NCBI RefSeq assembly: GCF_017526105.1
Contig: NZ_CP071839.1
Location: 6,424,001-6,488,000, forward strand
Direction: 5' to 3'
DNA length: 64,000 nt
Source: Streptomyces cyanogenus
Lineage (GTDB): Bacteria > Actinomycetota > Actinomycetes > Streptomycetales > Streptomycetaceae
Below the pieces are notes generated by a model. It saw only the letters and a program-made list of their open reading frames with translations. It was not told where the DNA came from and made no database searches. This document shows, piece by piece, positions 57,071 to 64,000 of this stretch. Each line of letters begins with the position of its first letter. The first letter of the stretch is position 1. A program made the translations under genes and the position numbers.

Positions 57071-58339
57071 CTACTCCCCAAGCACGGAATCCTCGGCGAT
57101 GAGGGCCGGACTGCGGAGCCCTCCAAGACAAAGCGCCGAGATTAGCGACAATCCCGTAGCGGCGACGCAGACAGTCATAGCAGCAGCACTGCCCAGTCGT
57201 TCGATAAATAGTCCGGCAGCAAGCGGCGCCGTGGATGCGACTACTGTGGCAGATAGGACGACGACGCTTATAACTCGACCCTGGAGGTGATCCGGTGTTG
57301 TGGTAGCCAGCCGACCAAAAAGAGCCGCATTGATAGCGGGAGCAAGGAACAGGCCGAGAGTCAGTGGAAACACCATATAGAAATTGCCGGTCAATAGTGC
57401 GCTGACTATTAGGAGCGCAAACAGAGCCGAGACTGCGATTACCAGCAGAGTACGGAAGGAAGCACGCCTCTGTATCCATGCCGCGGAAATCGCACCCAGG
57501 AGTCCACCGACAGCAATTATGCCCTGCGCCATCCCGAGAAGGAAGGGGGGATAGCTGTTCTCGCGAAGCGTCAATACGACTGAGAATTGCGCCGAAGTGA
57601 GAGCAAAATTGACCGGCGTAGCAACAAAGATTACGGCGCGAAGGAAAGGGCTGCCCGCCACATATTTGAGGCCTTCTCGGATGTCGCTCACCAGTGAGCT
57701 GTCGGATCTGTCCGTGCGCGAGTGCTGCAAGGGCTTACGGATAGCGGTGATTGAGATGAACGATACGAGATAGCTTAAGGCATCGAATAGAAAGGGGGCC
57801 GCGCGGCCGACACTGTAGAGGAAACCTCCGAGCGAGGGTCCCGCCAGAGACGCGGCGTAAGAGCGGGCCTCATTTCTGGCGAAAGCTTCAGAGACCCTTT
57901 CCGTCGGAACAAGTTGACTGATAGCCGCGGTCTCAGCGGGTCCAAACAAAACGTCCAGAATCGCCGCAGCGCCGGAGATCGCAAAAACTAGAGGAAGTGA
58001 GACGTGGCCTGTCAGAATTGCCACCCCTAGAGTTATGAATAGAGCCGTCCGGCCGGCATCGCATCCCAGCATCAAATGCCTGCGATTCCAGCGGTCCGTC
58101 AGCGCACCTGCAGGAAGTTGGAGCACTGCTCTGATTACGGCCTGCACGGTGCCTACCGCGCCAGCCTGGACTGCTGAGCCATGTATCGAGAGAACCAGCA
58201 AGGGGAAGGCCAGGATCGAGGCAGCTGATCCCAACTGCGACGCGGCCTGGCTAGTCCATAACAGGGAGAAATCTCTATACTTTAGCAGCGGCACCCAATT
58301 TGTACTGGTGTATCCGACCTCTGCTTCTGCGGCCTTCAC
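57071..58339 (-). CDS. MFS transporter (MFS_3/enterobactin-exporter-like), cluster exporter
   Basis: 422 residues with about twelve membrane helices. MFS signature LPAGALTDRWNRRHLMLGCD sits in loop 2-3, and FGPAETAAISQLVPTERVSE is typical of the MFS_3/TetV group. The central loop (RKPLQHSRTDRSDSSLVSDI) is followed by the second six-helix half. Codon 188 is TTA (57776-57778). Base composition is clearly more AT-rich than in neighbouring genes, which points to a different origin. It lies 34 bp after the regulator and 31 bp before the small ORF, so it should be in the same transcript and probably exports the product. Confidence 0.88.
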   Translation of the reverse strand: MKAAEAEVGYTSTNWVPLLKYRDFSLLWTSQAASQLGSAASILAFPLLVLSIHGSAVQAGAVGTVQAVIRAVLQLPAGALTDRWNRRHLMLGCDAGRTALFITLGVAILTGHVSLPLVFAISGAAAILDVLFGPAETAAISQLVPTERVSEAFARNEARSYAASLAGPSLGGFLYSVGRAAPFLFDALSYLVSFISITAIRKPLQHSRTDRSDSSLVSDIREGLKYVAGSPFLRAVIFVATPVNFALTSAQFSVVLTLRENSYPPFLLGMAQGIIAVGGLLGAISAAWIQRRASFRTLLVIAVSALFALLIVSALLTGNFYMVFPLTLGLFLAPAINAALFGRLATTTPDHLQGRVISVVVLSATVVASTAPLAAGLFIERLGSAAAMTVCVAATGLSLISALCLGGLRSPALIAEDSVLGE

Positions 58340-58373
58340 GCTCCCCCCTTTATTTCTTCTCTTCGTCTAAGAG

Positions 58374-58994
58374 TCAATCTTTATCCTGCTCGTGCGACTG
58401 GGCGACGATATCCGGTGGAGTGAATAGGTGGGTCAGCACCATGACCTCTACCGGCAAAACGCCAGCCGGCCGTAGCTCCGGATTCTCGAGTCGCTCACGG
58501 AACCGGTAAATCAGGTTGTTAATTTCTTGCTGCAGTGAGGCCATCTCGCTCGGCGTTACCCACCACACCGTATGAGATTCATCGCCAGCATCTCTCCATT
58601 CAACTGGATATTCATGCTTTCGGTGATTGAACTCTTGGTGCCGTTGGAGCTGCCGCTCGAGAGCTATTTCACCCAAGATCTTTGCCGCAGCATTCTGTTC
58701 CGTATCGTTTGCGATTTCCTCAACGATCCACCCCACCTGCTTAACACGCCACGGGCGTGAGCGACCGGGCCCCTTGCCTGCCTCCTCAACAAAGCCGTAT
58801 TTGGCTAGCTGGCGCAGATGGAAAGAACACGTAGTAGCACTCTCGCCGATCAACTCCCCAGCCTGTGTAGCGGTGAGTGCGCCGTGCACACCGAGGACCT
58901 CGATCAAGGCCAACCGCACCGCGTGCGAGAGGGCCCTTATGGTCGAGGGATCGGTCAGATGCTGCGGCGAAGACGAATGATCATTGGCTGGCAC
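58374..58994 (-). CDS. ArsR-like winged-helix transcriptional regulator
   Basis: 206 residues from GTG 58994. This start is chosen because a promoter with a perfect -35 (TTGACA) places the transcript start at the GTG; the longer frame would run through that promoter. The N-terminal winged helix reads STIRALSHAVRLALIEVLGV, LTATQAGELIGESATTCSFH and LRQLAKYGFVEEAGKGPGRS. A helical C-terminal region of about 100 residues follows (GEIALERQLQRHQEFNHRKH) and could bind ligand. As first gene of the unit, ahead of the exporter, it probably controls the operon and itself. AT content is high, like the MFS gene. Confidence 0.85.
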   Translation of the reverse strand: MPANDHSSSPQHLTDPSTIRALSHAVRLALIEVLGVHGALTATQAGELIGESATTCSFHLRQLAKYGFVEEAGKGPGRSRPWRVKQVGWIVEEIANDTEQNAAAKILGEIALERQLQRHQEFNHRKHEYPVEWRDAGDESHTVWWVTPSEMASLQQEINNLIYRFRERLENPELRPAGVLPVEVMVLTHLFTPPDIVAQSHEQDKD

Positions 58995-59000
58995 CTGATG

Positions 59001-59029
59001 AGAGTGTTCTATCGAGAGACTTATGTCAA
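59001..59029 (-). promoter_or_regulatory. Promoter of the regulator and biosynthetic operon
   Basis: On the minus strand TTGACA (59029-59024), a 17-base spacer and CACTCT (59006-59001) form a good -35/-10 pair. The GTG start follows six bases later, implying a leaderless message. The sequence around the -10 is AT-rich. No palindromic operator is obvious. Confidence 0.65.
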
Positions 59030-59596
59030 GACCCTCCTGCCCTCTGCCGGCGCGGAGTTGGGCGTCGCGGGGAGCCGGTGCGGCGGGCCCTAGGCTCGTG
59101 TTCTCGGTGGAACCGGGTGGGCTGGTCAGGCTAGGTGGGGTGGGGCACGGATGTGGCTGAAGGCCCGCACGATCGCTGCCGCTCACGGTCAGGCGGCGGG
59201 GAGCTTGAGGCGACATCCATGTGGACCGCATTCAGTCGTGCGGGGAGGTGGCGGTTGCAGTAGCGCAGGGTTTTGGGTTGGGCTTGACGCCTCCCGCACC
59301 CGACGGCAGATCCTTCATCTGGAGCACGTTCTCACGCTGCCAGGCCGGTGATCGCGTGCGTTCCTGCGAGAGCACTTGGCCAGGGTTCGCAGCTGCGTCG
59401 TCGCCGTCGCTGAGCGTGCCACCCGGCGCATCCAGATCTTGGGCGCCGCTTCAATGTCCAGCGCTCATCACGCGGCTGCTGGTTCGCCCATGAGACCGGT
59501 GCGGCGGAACTTCACAACTAGCAACATGCAGCCTGATCGGCCGGATGTTGTTTCGCCCCCGCCCAGTGCCGCTCCCGGTGCGTACAGCGTGACTAC
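59030..59596. other. 567-bp region upstream of the operon
   Basis: No confident gene. A short plus-strand frame ends at 59600 (it reads MRPVRRNFTTSNMQPDRPDV from 59491) and overlaps the next ORF by GTGA. The remainder shows no recognisable domain or repeat. Confidence 0.4.
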
Positions 59597-59887
59597 GTGA
59601 GTGTTGAGCTGGAGCGAGCAGACCTGGCCGAGGCAGGCACCGAGCACCAGTTGGAGGCTCGGACGAGGTCCCACGACACCCGGGCGGCTGTCACCGCGCC
59701 CCGCATCCGCCTTCGGGTGCTGGTCCCCGACTTGGTCGGCCCCGCCCAGCAGGACGCGGATACCACGTACGCGTTGCGCGAGGCCGTCGACCGTGCCGAG
59801 CTGGATGCCCGGCGGCATGCGGCCAAGGAAGCATCCGTCGCCTTCATCCCCGCGGCCGCCGCGCTGCTGAGCCCCGACGACCGGTGA
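59597..59887 (+). CDS. Hypothetical protein, 96 residues
   Basis: GTG 59597 overlaps the stop of a short upstream frame (GTGA), and its own stop overlaps another frame starting GTG 59884, which is cut by the ISL3 element 75 bp later. The product is charged and helical (MSVELERADLAEAGTEHQLE; VDRAELDARRHAAKEASVAF). The chain of three coupled frames suggests remnants of a small operon. No family recognised; it could be spurious. Confidence 0.4.
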   Translation: MSVELERADLAEAGTEHQLEARTRSHDTRAAVTAPRIRLRVLVPDLVGPAQQDADTTYALREAVDRAELDARRHAAKEASVAFIPAAAALLSPDDR

Positions 59888-59962
59888 CTGAGGGCGACCA
59901 CTGCCAGCGTCATGGCCGTCGGGTCGTGTCGGTACAGCGGTGGAAGGGTCTGTCAAACCAAC

Positions 59963-61589
59963 GGGTCTGTTCCGTAGTCGGTGGTGACGGAGGGTGTGGT
60001 CAGCCCAGGAGGATGCGGTGGCGGAGGAGGGGGAAGCTCGCGCGGCCGTACATCTGGCGCTTGATCAGCTTGGTTTTGTTGTTGACGCCTTCGGTGCCGC
60101 CGTTGTGGCGCGGCAGGGTGAGGGCGGCGTCGACTGCGGCGCGGTCCTTCTCGACGCCCCGGGTGAAGGCATGCAGGTGGGGCAGGTCCTCGCCTTGGGC
60201 CGAGGTGATCCAGGTGCTCAGCAGGGCGGCGTTGCCGTCGGCGGGATCCAGCAGTACGGCGAAGCGGTGGATGAGGTCGGCCAGAGCGGTCATCTCGTGG
60301 CAGGCGGTGCGGGCGGCCTCGATGCGTTCCCGCTGGTGGTCCTTGAGGCGGTCGGGGCGGGTGAGCAGGTAGCGGGCGAGGCGCCGCGGCGAGAGTGCGG
60401 GCCGGTCGGCCTCGACGCGGCCCTGGTTGATGTAGCGGACGAGGAGGTTCGAGCTGCCGGTGTAGCCCAGTTCCCTGATCTCCTGGAGGAGATGGGTGAT
60501 GCGGACGGCCGGGTTCTCCAGCCGGCGTCGGCGCAGGTGATCGCGGTAGGGGTCCACGAGGGTGGGCCGGTACTTGGGGGCGCGGATGAGGCGCTCGGGC
60601 TCGGCCACGCGGTCGTAGCGCTTGACGGTGTTGAGAGCCAGGTTCAGGCGGCGCGCGCACTCCAGAAGTCCGACTCCGCGCTCGCGCAGGGCGTGGACTT
60701 GCTGCCAGCGCTCGCGGGTGGTGGCGGCCTGTCTCCCCTTGGCCGGGGGCGGGCCCGCTTTCGCCCAGCAGGTGCTGTGCGCGGCCACTTCTTTGCGGAC
60801 GGCCTCGGCGAGGTTGTGCCACAGGTGCCAGCGGTCGCTGATCTGGACCGCGTCGGGCAGGGCTCGGCGGACCGCCTCGGCGTAGGTGGCCGATCCGTCC
60901 CGGCAGACGGCCTCGATGCCCGGATGTCCGCGCAGCCAGGCTTCCAAAGTGGCGGCTTCGCGGCCGGACAGTACCTCGATTCGCTCACCAGTCTCGGCGT
61001 TGATGATGATCGTGGCGTAGCTGTGCCGGCGCCGCAGGGCGAAGTCGTCGACCCCGATCACCTGCGGGATCTGCACCTCCGGCACGGGCACCCGCCGCAG
61101 CAGCCGCAGGGCGGAGGCGTACGACACGGGCACGGCCAGGGATCGGGCGACTCGTGCGGAGGCCCGGCCGCATAACTCCTTGACCAGCTCGGAGAGCTGG
61201 CCGGTCAGACGTGTGGTGCGGCGCTGATGGCGCTCCAGGAGCCCGGGGACCTGCTCTCGGAAGGTCTGCCGCCTGCAGCCCAGGACCGGACAGACCAGCC
61301 GTCGTATCCTCACCCGGACCACGACCTGTCGGCCGTCGACCGGCACATCCCGCACCGTCCGGCCGTGATACCCGTGGACCCTCCCCGTCACCACCCCGCA
61401 CACCGGACAGGGAACGGGAACATCCCGGGTCCGAGCCGAAACCCGGACCATCTCGCCACCGTCCGCCACATCCTCGATGACCAACGCCGGCAACCCCGAA
61501 AACACCGTTCCCACAAGCGTGTTCGCATCATGCACGCTCAATGATCACAGGCGAGCACCCTCCGTCACCACCGACTACGGAACAGACCC
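59963..61589 (-). mobile_element. ISL3-family insertion sequence, apparently intact
   Basis: 1627 bp. Perfect 34-bp terminal inverted repeats (59963-59996 and 61556-61589), starting GGGTCTGTTCCG. Flanks AAACCAAC (59955-59962) and AAACCAAG (61590-61597) match at 7 of 8 bases, fitting the family's 8-bp target duplication. One full-length transposase gene lies inside. It is the best preserved mobile element in the window and probably the most recent arrival. Confidence 0.92.
60000..61541 (-). CDS. ISL3-family transposase
   Basis: 513 residues from ATG 61541. The N-terminal zinc finger of the family is visible (VPCPVCGVVTGRVHGYHGRT and RRLVCPVLGCRRQTFREQVP). The catalytic domain has its Asp in QVIGVDDFALRRRHSYATII, the second in VQISDRWHLWHNLAEAVRKE after EAVCRDGSATYAEAVRR, and ends with GGTEGVNNKTKLIKRQMYGR containing the Glu. 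No frameshift or premature stop is seen, and the terminal repeats are perfect, so it may be active. Confidence 0.94.
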   Translation of the reverse strand: MSVHDANTLVGTVFSGLPALVIEDVADGGEMVRVSARTRDVPVPCPVCGVVTGRVHGYHGRTVRDVPVDGRQVVVRVRIRRLVCPVLGCRRQTFREQVPGLLERHQRRTTRLTGQLSELVKELCGRASARVARSLAVPVSYASALRLLRRVPVPEVQIPQVIGVDDFALRRRHSYATIIINAETGERIEVLSGREAATLEAWLRGHPGIEAVCRDGSATYAEAVRRALPDAVQISDRWHLWHNLAEAVRKEVAAHSTCWAKAGPPPAKGRQAATTRERWQQVHALRERGVGLLECARRLNLALNTVKRYDRVAEPERLIRAPKYRPTLVDPYRDHLRRRRLENPAVRITHLLQEIRELGYTGSSNLLVRYINQGRVEADRPALSPRRLARYLLTRPDRLKDHQRERIEAARTACHEMTALADLIHRFAVLLDPADGNAALLSTWITSAQGEDLPHLHAFTRGVEKDRAAVDAALTLPRHNGGTEGVNNKTKLIKRQMYGRASFPLLRHRILLG

Positions 61590-61613
61590 AAACCAAGGGT
61601 GTAACCAGGGCGG

Positions 61614-62155
61614 TGAGGTTGATCCCCGGGAGTGGTCACCGGTTTTCATGCGACGAGTGACAGCGTATGTGATGTGATCAGTTGCTGTTCGAACTCGGCT
61701 GGTGTGAGGTAGCCGAGCGCGGAGTGCCGACGGCGCCGGTTGTAGTACGACAGCCAGCGGAACAGCTCCAGCCGGGTCTGTCCCTTTGAGGTCCAGCGGC
61801 GGCCATGGAGCAATTCGCGCTTGAGGCCCTGGAAAAACGACTCGGCGAGGGCATTGTCGTAGCTTGAGCCGACACGGCCCATGCTGCGGCGGATGCCGTG
61901 CCGGCGGCAGACCTCGGCGAAGGCGGCCGCGCTGTATTGGGCGCCCCTGTCTGTGGAAGACGACGCCGTGGACCCGGCTGCCGCGGGCAGCCACGGCCAT
62001 TTCGATCGCGTCGGTGACCAGGGAGGTGCGCATGTGGTCGGCGATCGACCAGCCCACCACCTTTCTCGAGTAGATGTCGATCACTGTGGCGAGGTAGAGC
62101 CACGTCGTGCCGACAGCTATGTATGTGATGTCGCCGCACCACCTGGTGTTCAGTG
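61614..62155 (-). mobile_element. IS3-family element, copy 2, truncated remnant
   Basis: The 3' 540 bp or so of the same IS3 element as at 46455-47750, in the same orientation, with about ten base differences by my reading. It carries the terminal TGAGGTTGATCC repeat and the orfB C-terminal half. Here the C-terminal frame is unbroken (RRWTSKGQTRLELFRWLSYY), but two bases are missing near 61950 (CCCCTGTCTGTGG against CCCCTGTCGGTGTGG), which breaks orfB inside the VVFHTDRG motif. It ends at CAGTG (62155), where IS110 sequence begins; orfA and the rest of orfB are lost. Confidence 0.88.
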
Positions 62156-63450
62156 ATTCCTAATGCGGTCTGTCAAGCCGCGAGAACCGTGGGTGGGGTC
62201 GGCTCATAGCACCGTCCGTCACGCAAGAGGGCCCAGAGCACGTTGACGCGGCGGCGGGCGAGCGCGAGGACGGCCTGGGCGTGACGCTTGCCCTCGGCCC
62301 GCTTGCGATCGTAAAACCGGCGGGACTCGGGGCAGTGCCGGATGCTGAACAACGCCGCGATGTAGAAGACTCGTTGGAGACGGCGGTTGTATCGCTGCGG
62401 ACGCCGCAGGTTGCCGCTGACCTTCCCGGAATCGCGAGGCACCGGAGCGACACCGCCGAAGCCGGCGAGACGGTCGGCGGTGCCGAAGAGGCTCATGTCG
62501 CCGCCGGTGGCTGCCAGGAACTCGGCTCCGAGGATGATGCCCAGACCGGGCATGCTCGTGATCACCTCAAAGGTGGCGTGGTCGCGAAACCGCTCCTCGA
62601 TAGCCTTGTCGAGCTCGGCTATCCGCTGGTTGAGGGCCATCACCTCCGCCGCGAGTGTGTGCACCAACTGGGCGGTCAGCTTCTCTCCGGGCAGGCTGGT
62701 GTGCTGTCGCTCGGCGGCCTCGACCGCGATCTCGGCGAGCCGGTCAGCGCGAAGTACGTGCCGGTTGCGCAGCCAGGTCACCAGCCGTTTGCTGCCGATC
62801 CGGCAGATGGCACCAGGGGTTTGGTAGCCGGCCAACAGGGTGAGCGGGCCGGTGTTGGTCACATCCAACGCCCGTTCCAGTCCGGGGAAGATGCCCGTCA
62901 GCTGGGCACGGAGGCGGTTGACAGTCCGAGTGCGGTCGGCGACCAGGTCCGTGCGTCGCCCCGTGAGGATCTTGAGGTCGGTGACGGCTCCGTCGTCGGC
63001 GTGTAAAGGCTGCAGATCACGGCGGACGCGGACCTGGTCTGCGATGACGGCAGCATCCTTGGCGTCGGTTTTGCCCTCGCCGCGGTAGCTCTCGGAGGCG
63101 CGGTGGATGGCCCGGCCGGAGATGTAGTGCACAGGCTGGTCGTGGTTGAGGAGAATCGTGATGGCCAGGGCGGCTCCGCCATCGGCCAGGTCAATGCCCC
63201 AAGCCACCTCGTCGCCCAGGGCTTGGACGTCGGCGAGGAGGTGGAGCAGTTGGGGTTCGTCGTTGGCGACGCGTCGTGACAGCAGCCGACGGCTGCTGTC
63301 GTCGATCGCGACGCAGTGGTGGTGGGTCTTACCTGCGTCGATTCCAGCCCAGATCGCGGCCATGTGGTACCTCCGTGCGGTGTTGCTGGTCCCTCCCACG
63401 GACGACCTCGCTGTCGATTCCCTACAGAGCGATCATTCGCAATTCCTAAT
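62156..63450 (-). mobile_element. IS110-family element
   Basis: The 9-base string ATTCCTAAT stands at both ends (62156-62164 and 63442-63450), with the transposase gene between. IS110 elements lack inverted repeats and recombine at a short core; the central CT of this string could be that core dinucleotide, as in IS621. Only about 80 bp lie between the transposase start and the right-hand repeat, which is short for a bridge-RNA region, so the element may extend further right. Confidence 0.7.
62173..63363 (-). CDS. IS110-family transposase (DEDD recombinase)
   Basis: 396 residues from ATG 63363, with GGAGG seven bases upstream. The N-terminal RuvC-like DEDD domain is present: WAGIDAGKTHHHCVAID, VAWGIDLADGGAAL and EGKTDAKDAAVIADQ. 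A central coiled coil and the C-terminal transposase_20 domain with its serine region follow (ITSMPGLGIILGAEFLAATG; RLAGFGGVAPVPRDSGKVSG). All motifs are intact, so the protein may be functional. It acts with a bridge RNA in characterised relatives. Confidence 0.93.
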   Translation of the reverse strand: MAAIWAGIDAGKTHHHCVAIDDSSRRLLSRRVANDEPQLLHLLADVQALGDEVAWGIDLADGGAALAITILLNHDQPVHYISGRAIHRASESYRGEGKTDAKDAAVIADQVRVRRDLQPLHADDGAVTDLKILTGRRTDLVADRTRTVNRLRAQLTGIFPGLERALDVTNTGPLTLLAGYQTPGAICRIGSKRLVTWLRNRHVLRADRLAEIAVEAAERQHTSLPGEKLTAQLVHTLAAEVMALNQRIAELDKAIEERFRDHATFEVITSMPGLGIILGAEFLAATGGDMSLFGTADRLAGFGGVAPVPRDSGKVSGNLRRPQRYNRRLQRVFYIAALFSIRHCPESRRFYDRKRAEGKRHAQAVLALARRRVNVLWALLRDGRCYEPTPPTVLAA

Positions 63451-63704
63451 TGGCAGCCGAGTCGTCGTGGGGCACCGGGCGGCCAATCACTGAGAGCCAC
63501 AAGCGGCAGAGCCTTTTCAACCACACCCGGTGCCCCTGGGTGGGTGAACCATACGAAGGGCTCACCGCCTCCCGCAGAACAACGTAGGGAGCTGTTTCAG
63601 CGTGGCGACTGATCGGGTGACGGGATCGATGCCCGCAACGCACGAGGCTCACGTGCCGCCGGGGGAGGTGTTCGAAGTCTCAACCCACAGGCACATGAGT
63701 CGCG

Positions 63705-64000
63705 TTGGTTCCGTATTCTGCCGCACTCGACCTGCCTCACGCCTTGGTCGAGTGGGTCACGATGCTCATCGTCACCCGCGAGGGTGACCGCCGCTGCAAG
63801 CTCCCACCGCACCAGCGTGCCCTGGTCGGCCTGGTGTACCTGCGCCGGCACGACACCCTCGCCCAGCTCGCGGCCGGCGTCGGCATCTCCGTCGGCACCG
63901 CCCACGTCTACACGGCCGCGGTGATCGACCTGCTCGCCGCCCGTGCACCCGGCCTGCTACGCGCCCTGCGCGAGGCCAACCCGGACTACGTCCTCCTCGA
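63705..64000 (+). CDS. IS5-type transposase family protein, 3' end outside window
   Basis: The frame opens at about TTG 63705 (VPYSAALDLPHALVEWVTML) and runs off the right edge. LIVTREGDRRCKLPPHQRAL, LAQLAAGVGISVGTAHVYTA and LLRALREANPDYVLLD match the N-terminal HTH_Tnp_4 region of small DDE transposases widespread in Streptomyces. The catalytic residues would lie beyond the window. The start codon is uncertain, and the gap from 63451 shows nothing else recognisable. Confidence 0.78.
   Translation, partial: MVPYSAALDLPHALVEWVTMLIVTREGDRRCKLPPHQRALVGLVYLRRHDTLAQLAAGVGISVGTAHVYTAAVIDLLAARAPGLLRALREANPDYVLL

Overview
The window looks like a Streptomyces (or very close actinomycete) chromosome. 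The evidence is very high G+C, GTG/TTG starts, GTGA/ATGA gene overlaps, many likely leaderless promoters, and genes typical of the genus: sepH, cutRS, DUF5998, DUF4193, DUF3093, DUF3159 and DUF3710. About the first 46 kb is ordinary core chromosome. The last 18 kb is an acquired accessory region full of insertion sequences. I ran no searches; all family names come from reading motifs.

Layout, core part: a truncated CitA/DcuS-type sensor kinase (1-1375); an iron-box-controlled sucrase/ferredoxin-like protein; two divergent citrate synthases, one with a fused DNA-binding domain, sharing an elaborate palindromic operator; a CobW-type GTPase; topoisomerase IV subunit A; a pair of M16 peptidases; a c-di-AMP (ydaO-type) riboswitch in front of a secreted M23 cell-wall peptidase; a GntR regulator; ptsH; a Pat-type protein acetyltransferase; DUF5998, alkaline-phosphatase-like, tdk, VOC and rhodanese genes; sepH; an ALO-type FAD oxidase with an MFS exporter; ferrochelatase and an inositol-phosphatase-type enzyme; cutRS; DUF genes and dut; an orphan ABC ATPase. 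Then comes a potassium block: kdpDE, two TrkA/RCK proteins and a KimA-type potassium permease. The core ends with an RlmCD/TrmA-type rRNA methyltransferase at 45863.

Layout, accessory part: from about 45.9 kb there is a gene fragment, an IS3-family element and an IS5-family fragment. Next comes a ten-gene minus-strand unit (58994 down to 48089), apparently one operon. In order of transcription: ArsR-like regulator, MFS exporter, small unknown protein, glutamate (methylaspartate) mutase sigma and epsilon subunits, an AsnRS-like enzyme without anticodon-binding domain, an FMN glutamate-synthase-like oxidoreductase, a one-module NRPS (degenerate C, A, PCP), a SnoaL-like protein and a branched-chain aminotransferase. 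Three of these genes carry a TTA codon, so bldA control is likely. On the far side lie an apparently intact ISL3-family element, a second damaged copy of the same IS3 element in the same orientation as the first, an IS110-family element and the start of another transposase. The operon therefore sits between two directly repeated IS3 copies, like a decayed composite transposon.

How parts may work together (inference): the mutase should make 3-methylaspartate from glutamate; the AsnRS-like protein could amidate or activate it; the A-PCP protein would load an amino acid; the MFS protein would export the product under the adjacent regulator. In the core, KdpDE, the RCK proteins and the KimA-like permease all belong to families tied to potassium and c-di-AMP, and the riboswitch upstream of the M23 peptidase reads the same second messenger.
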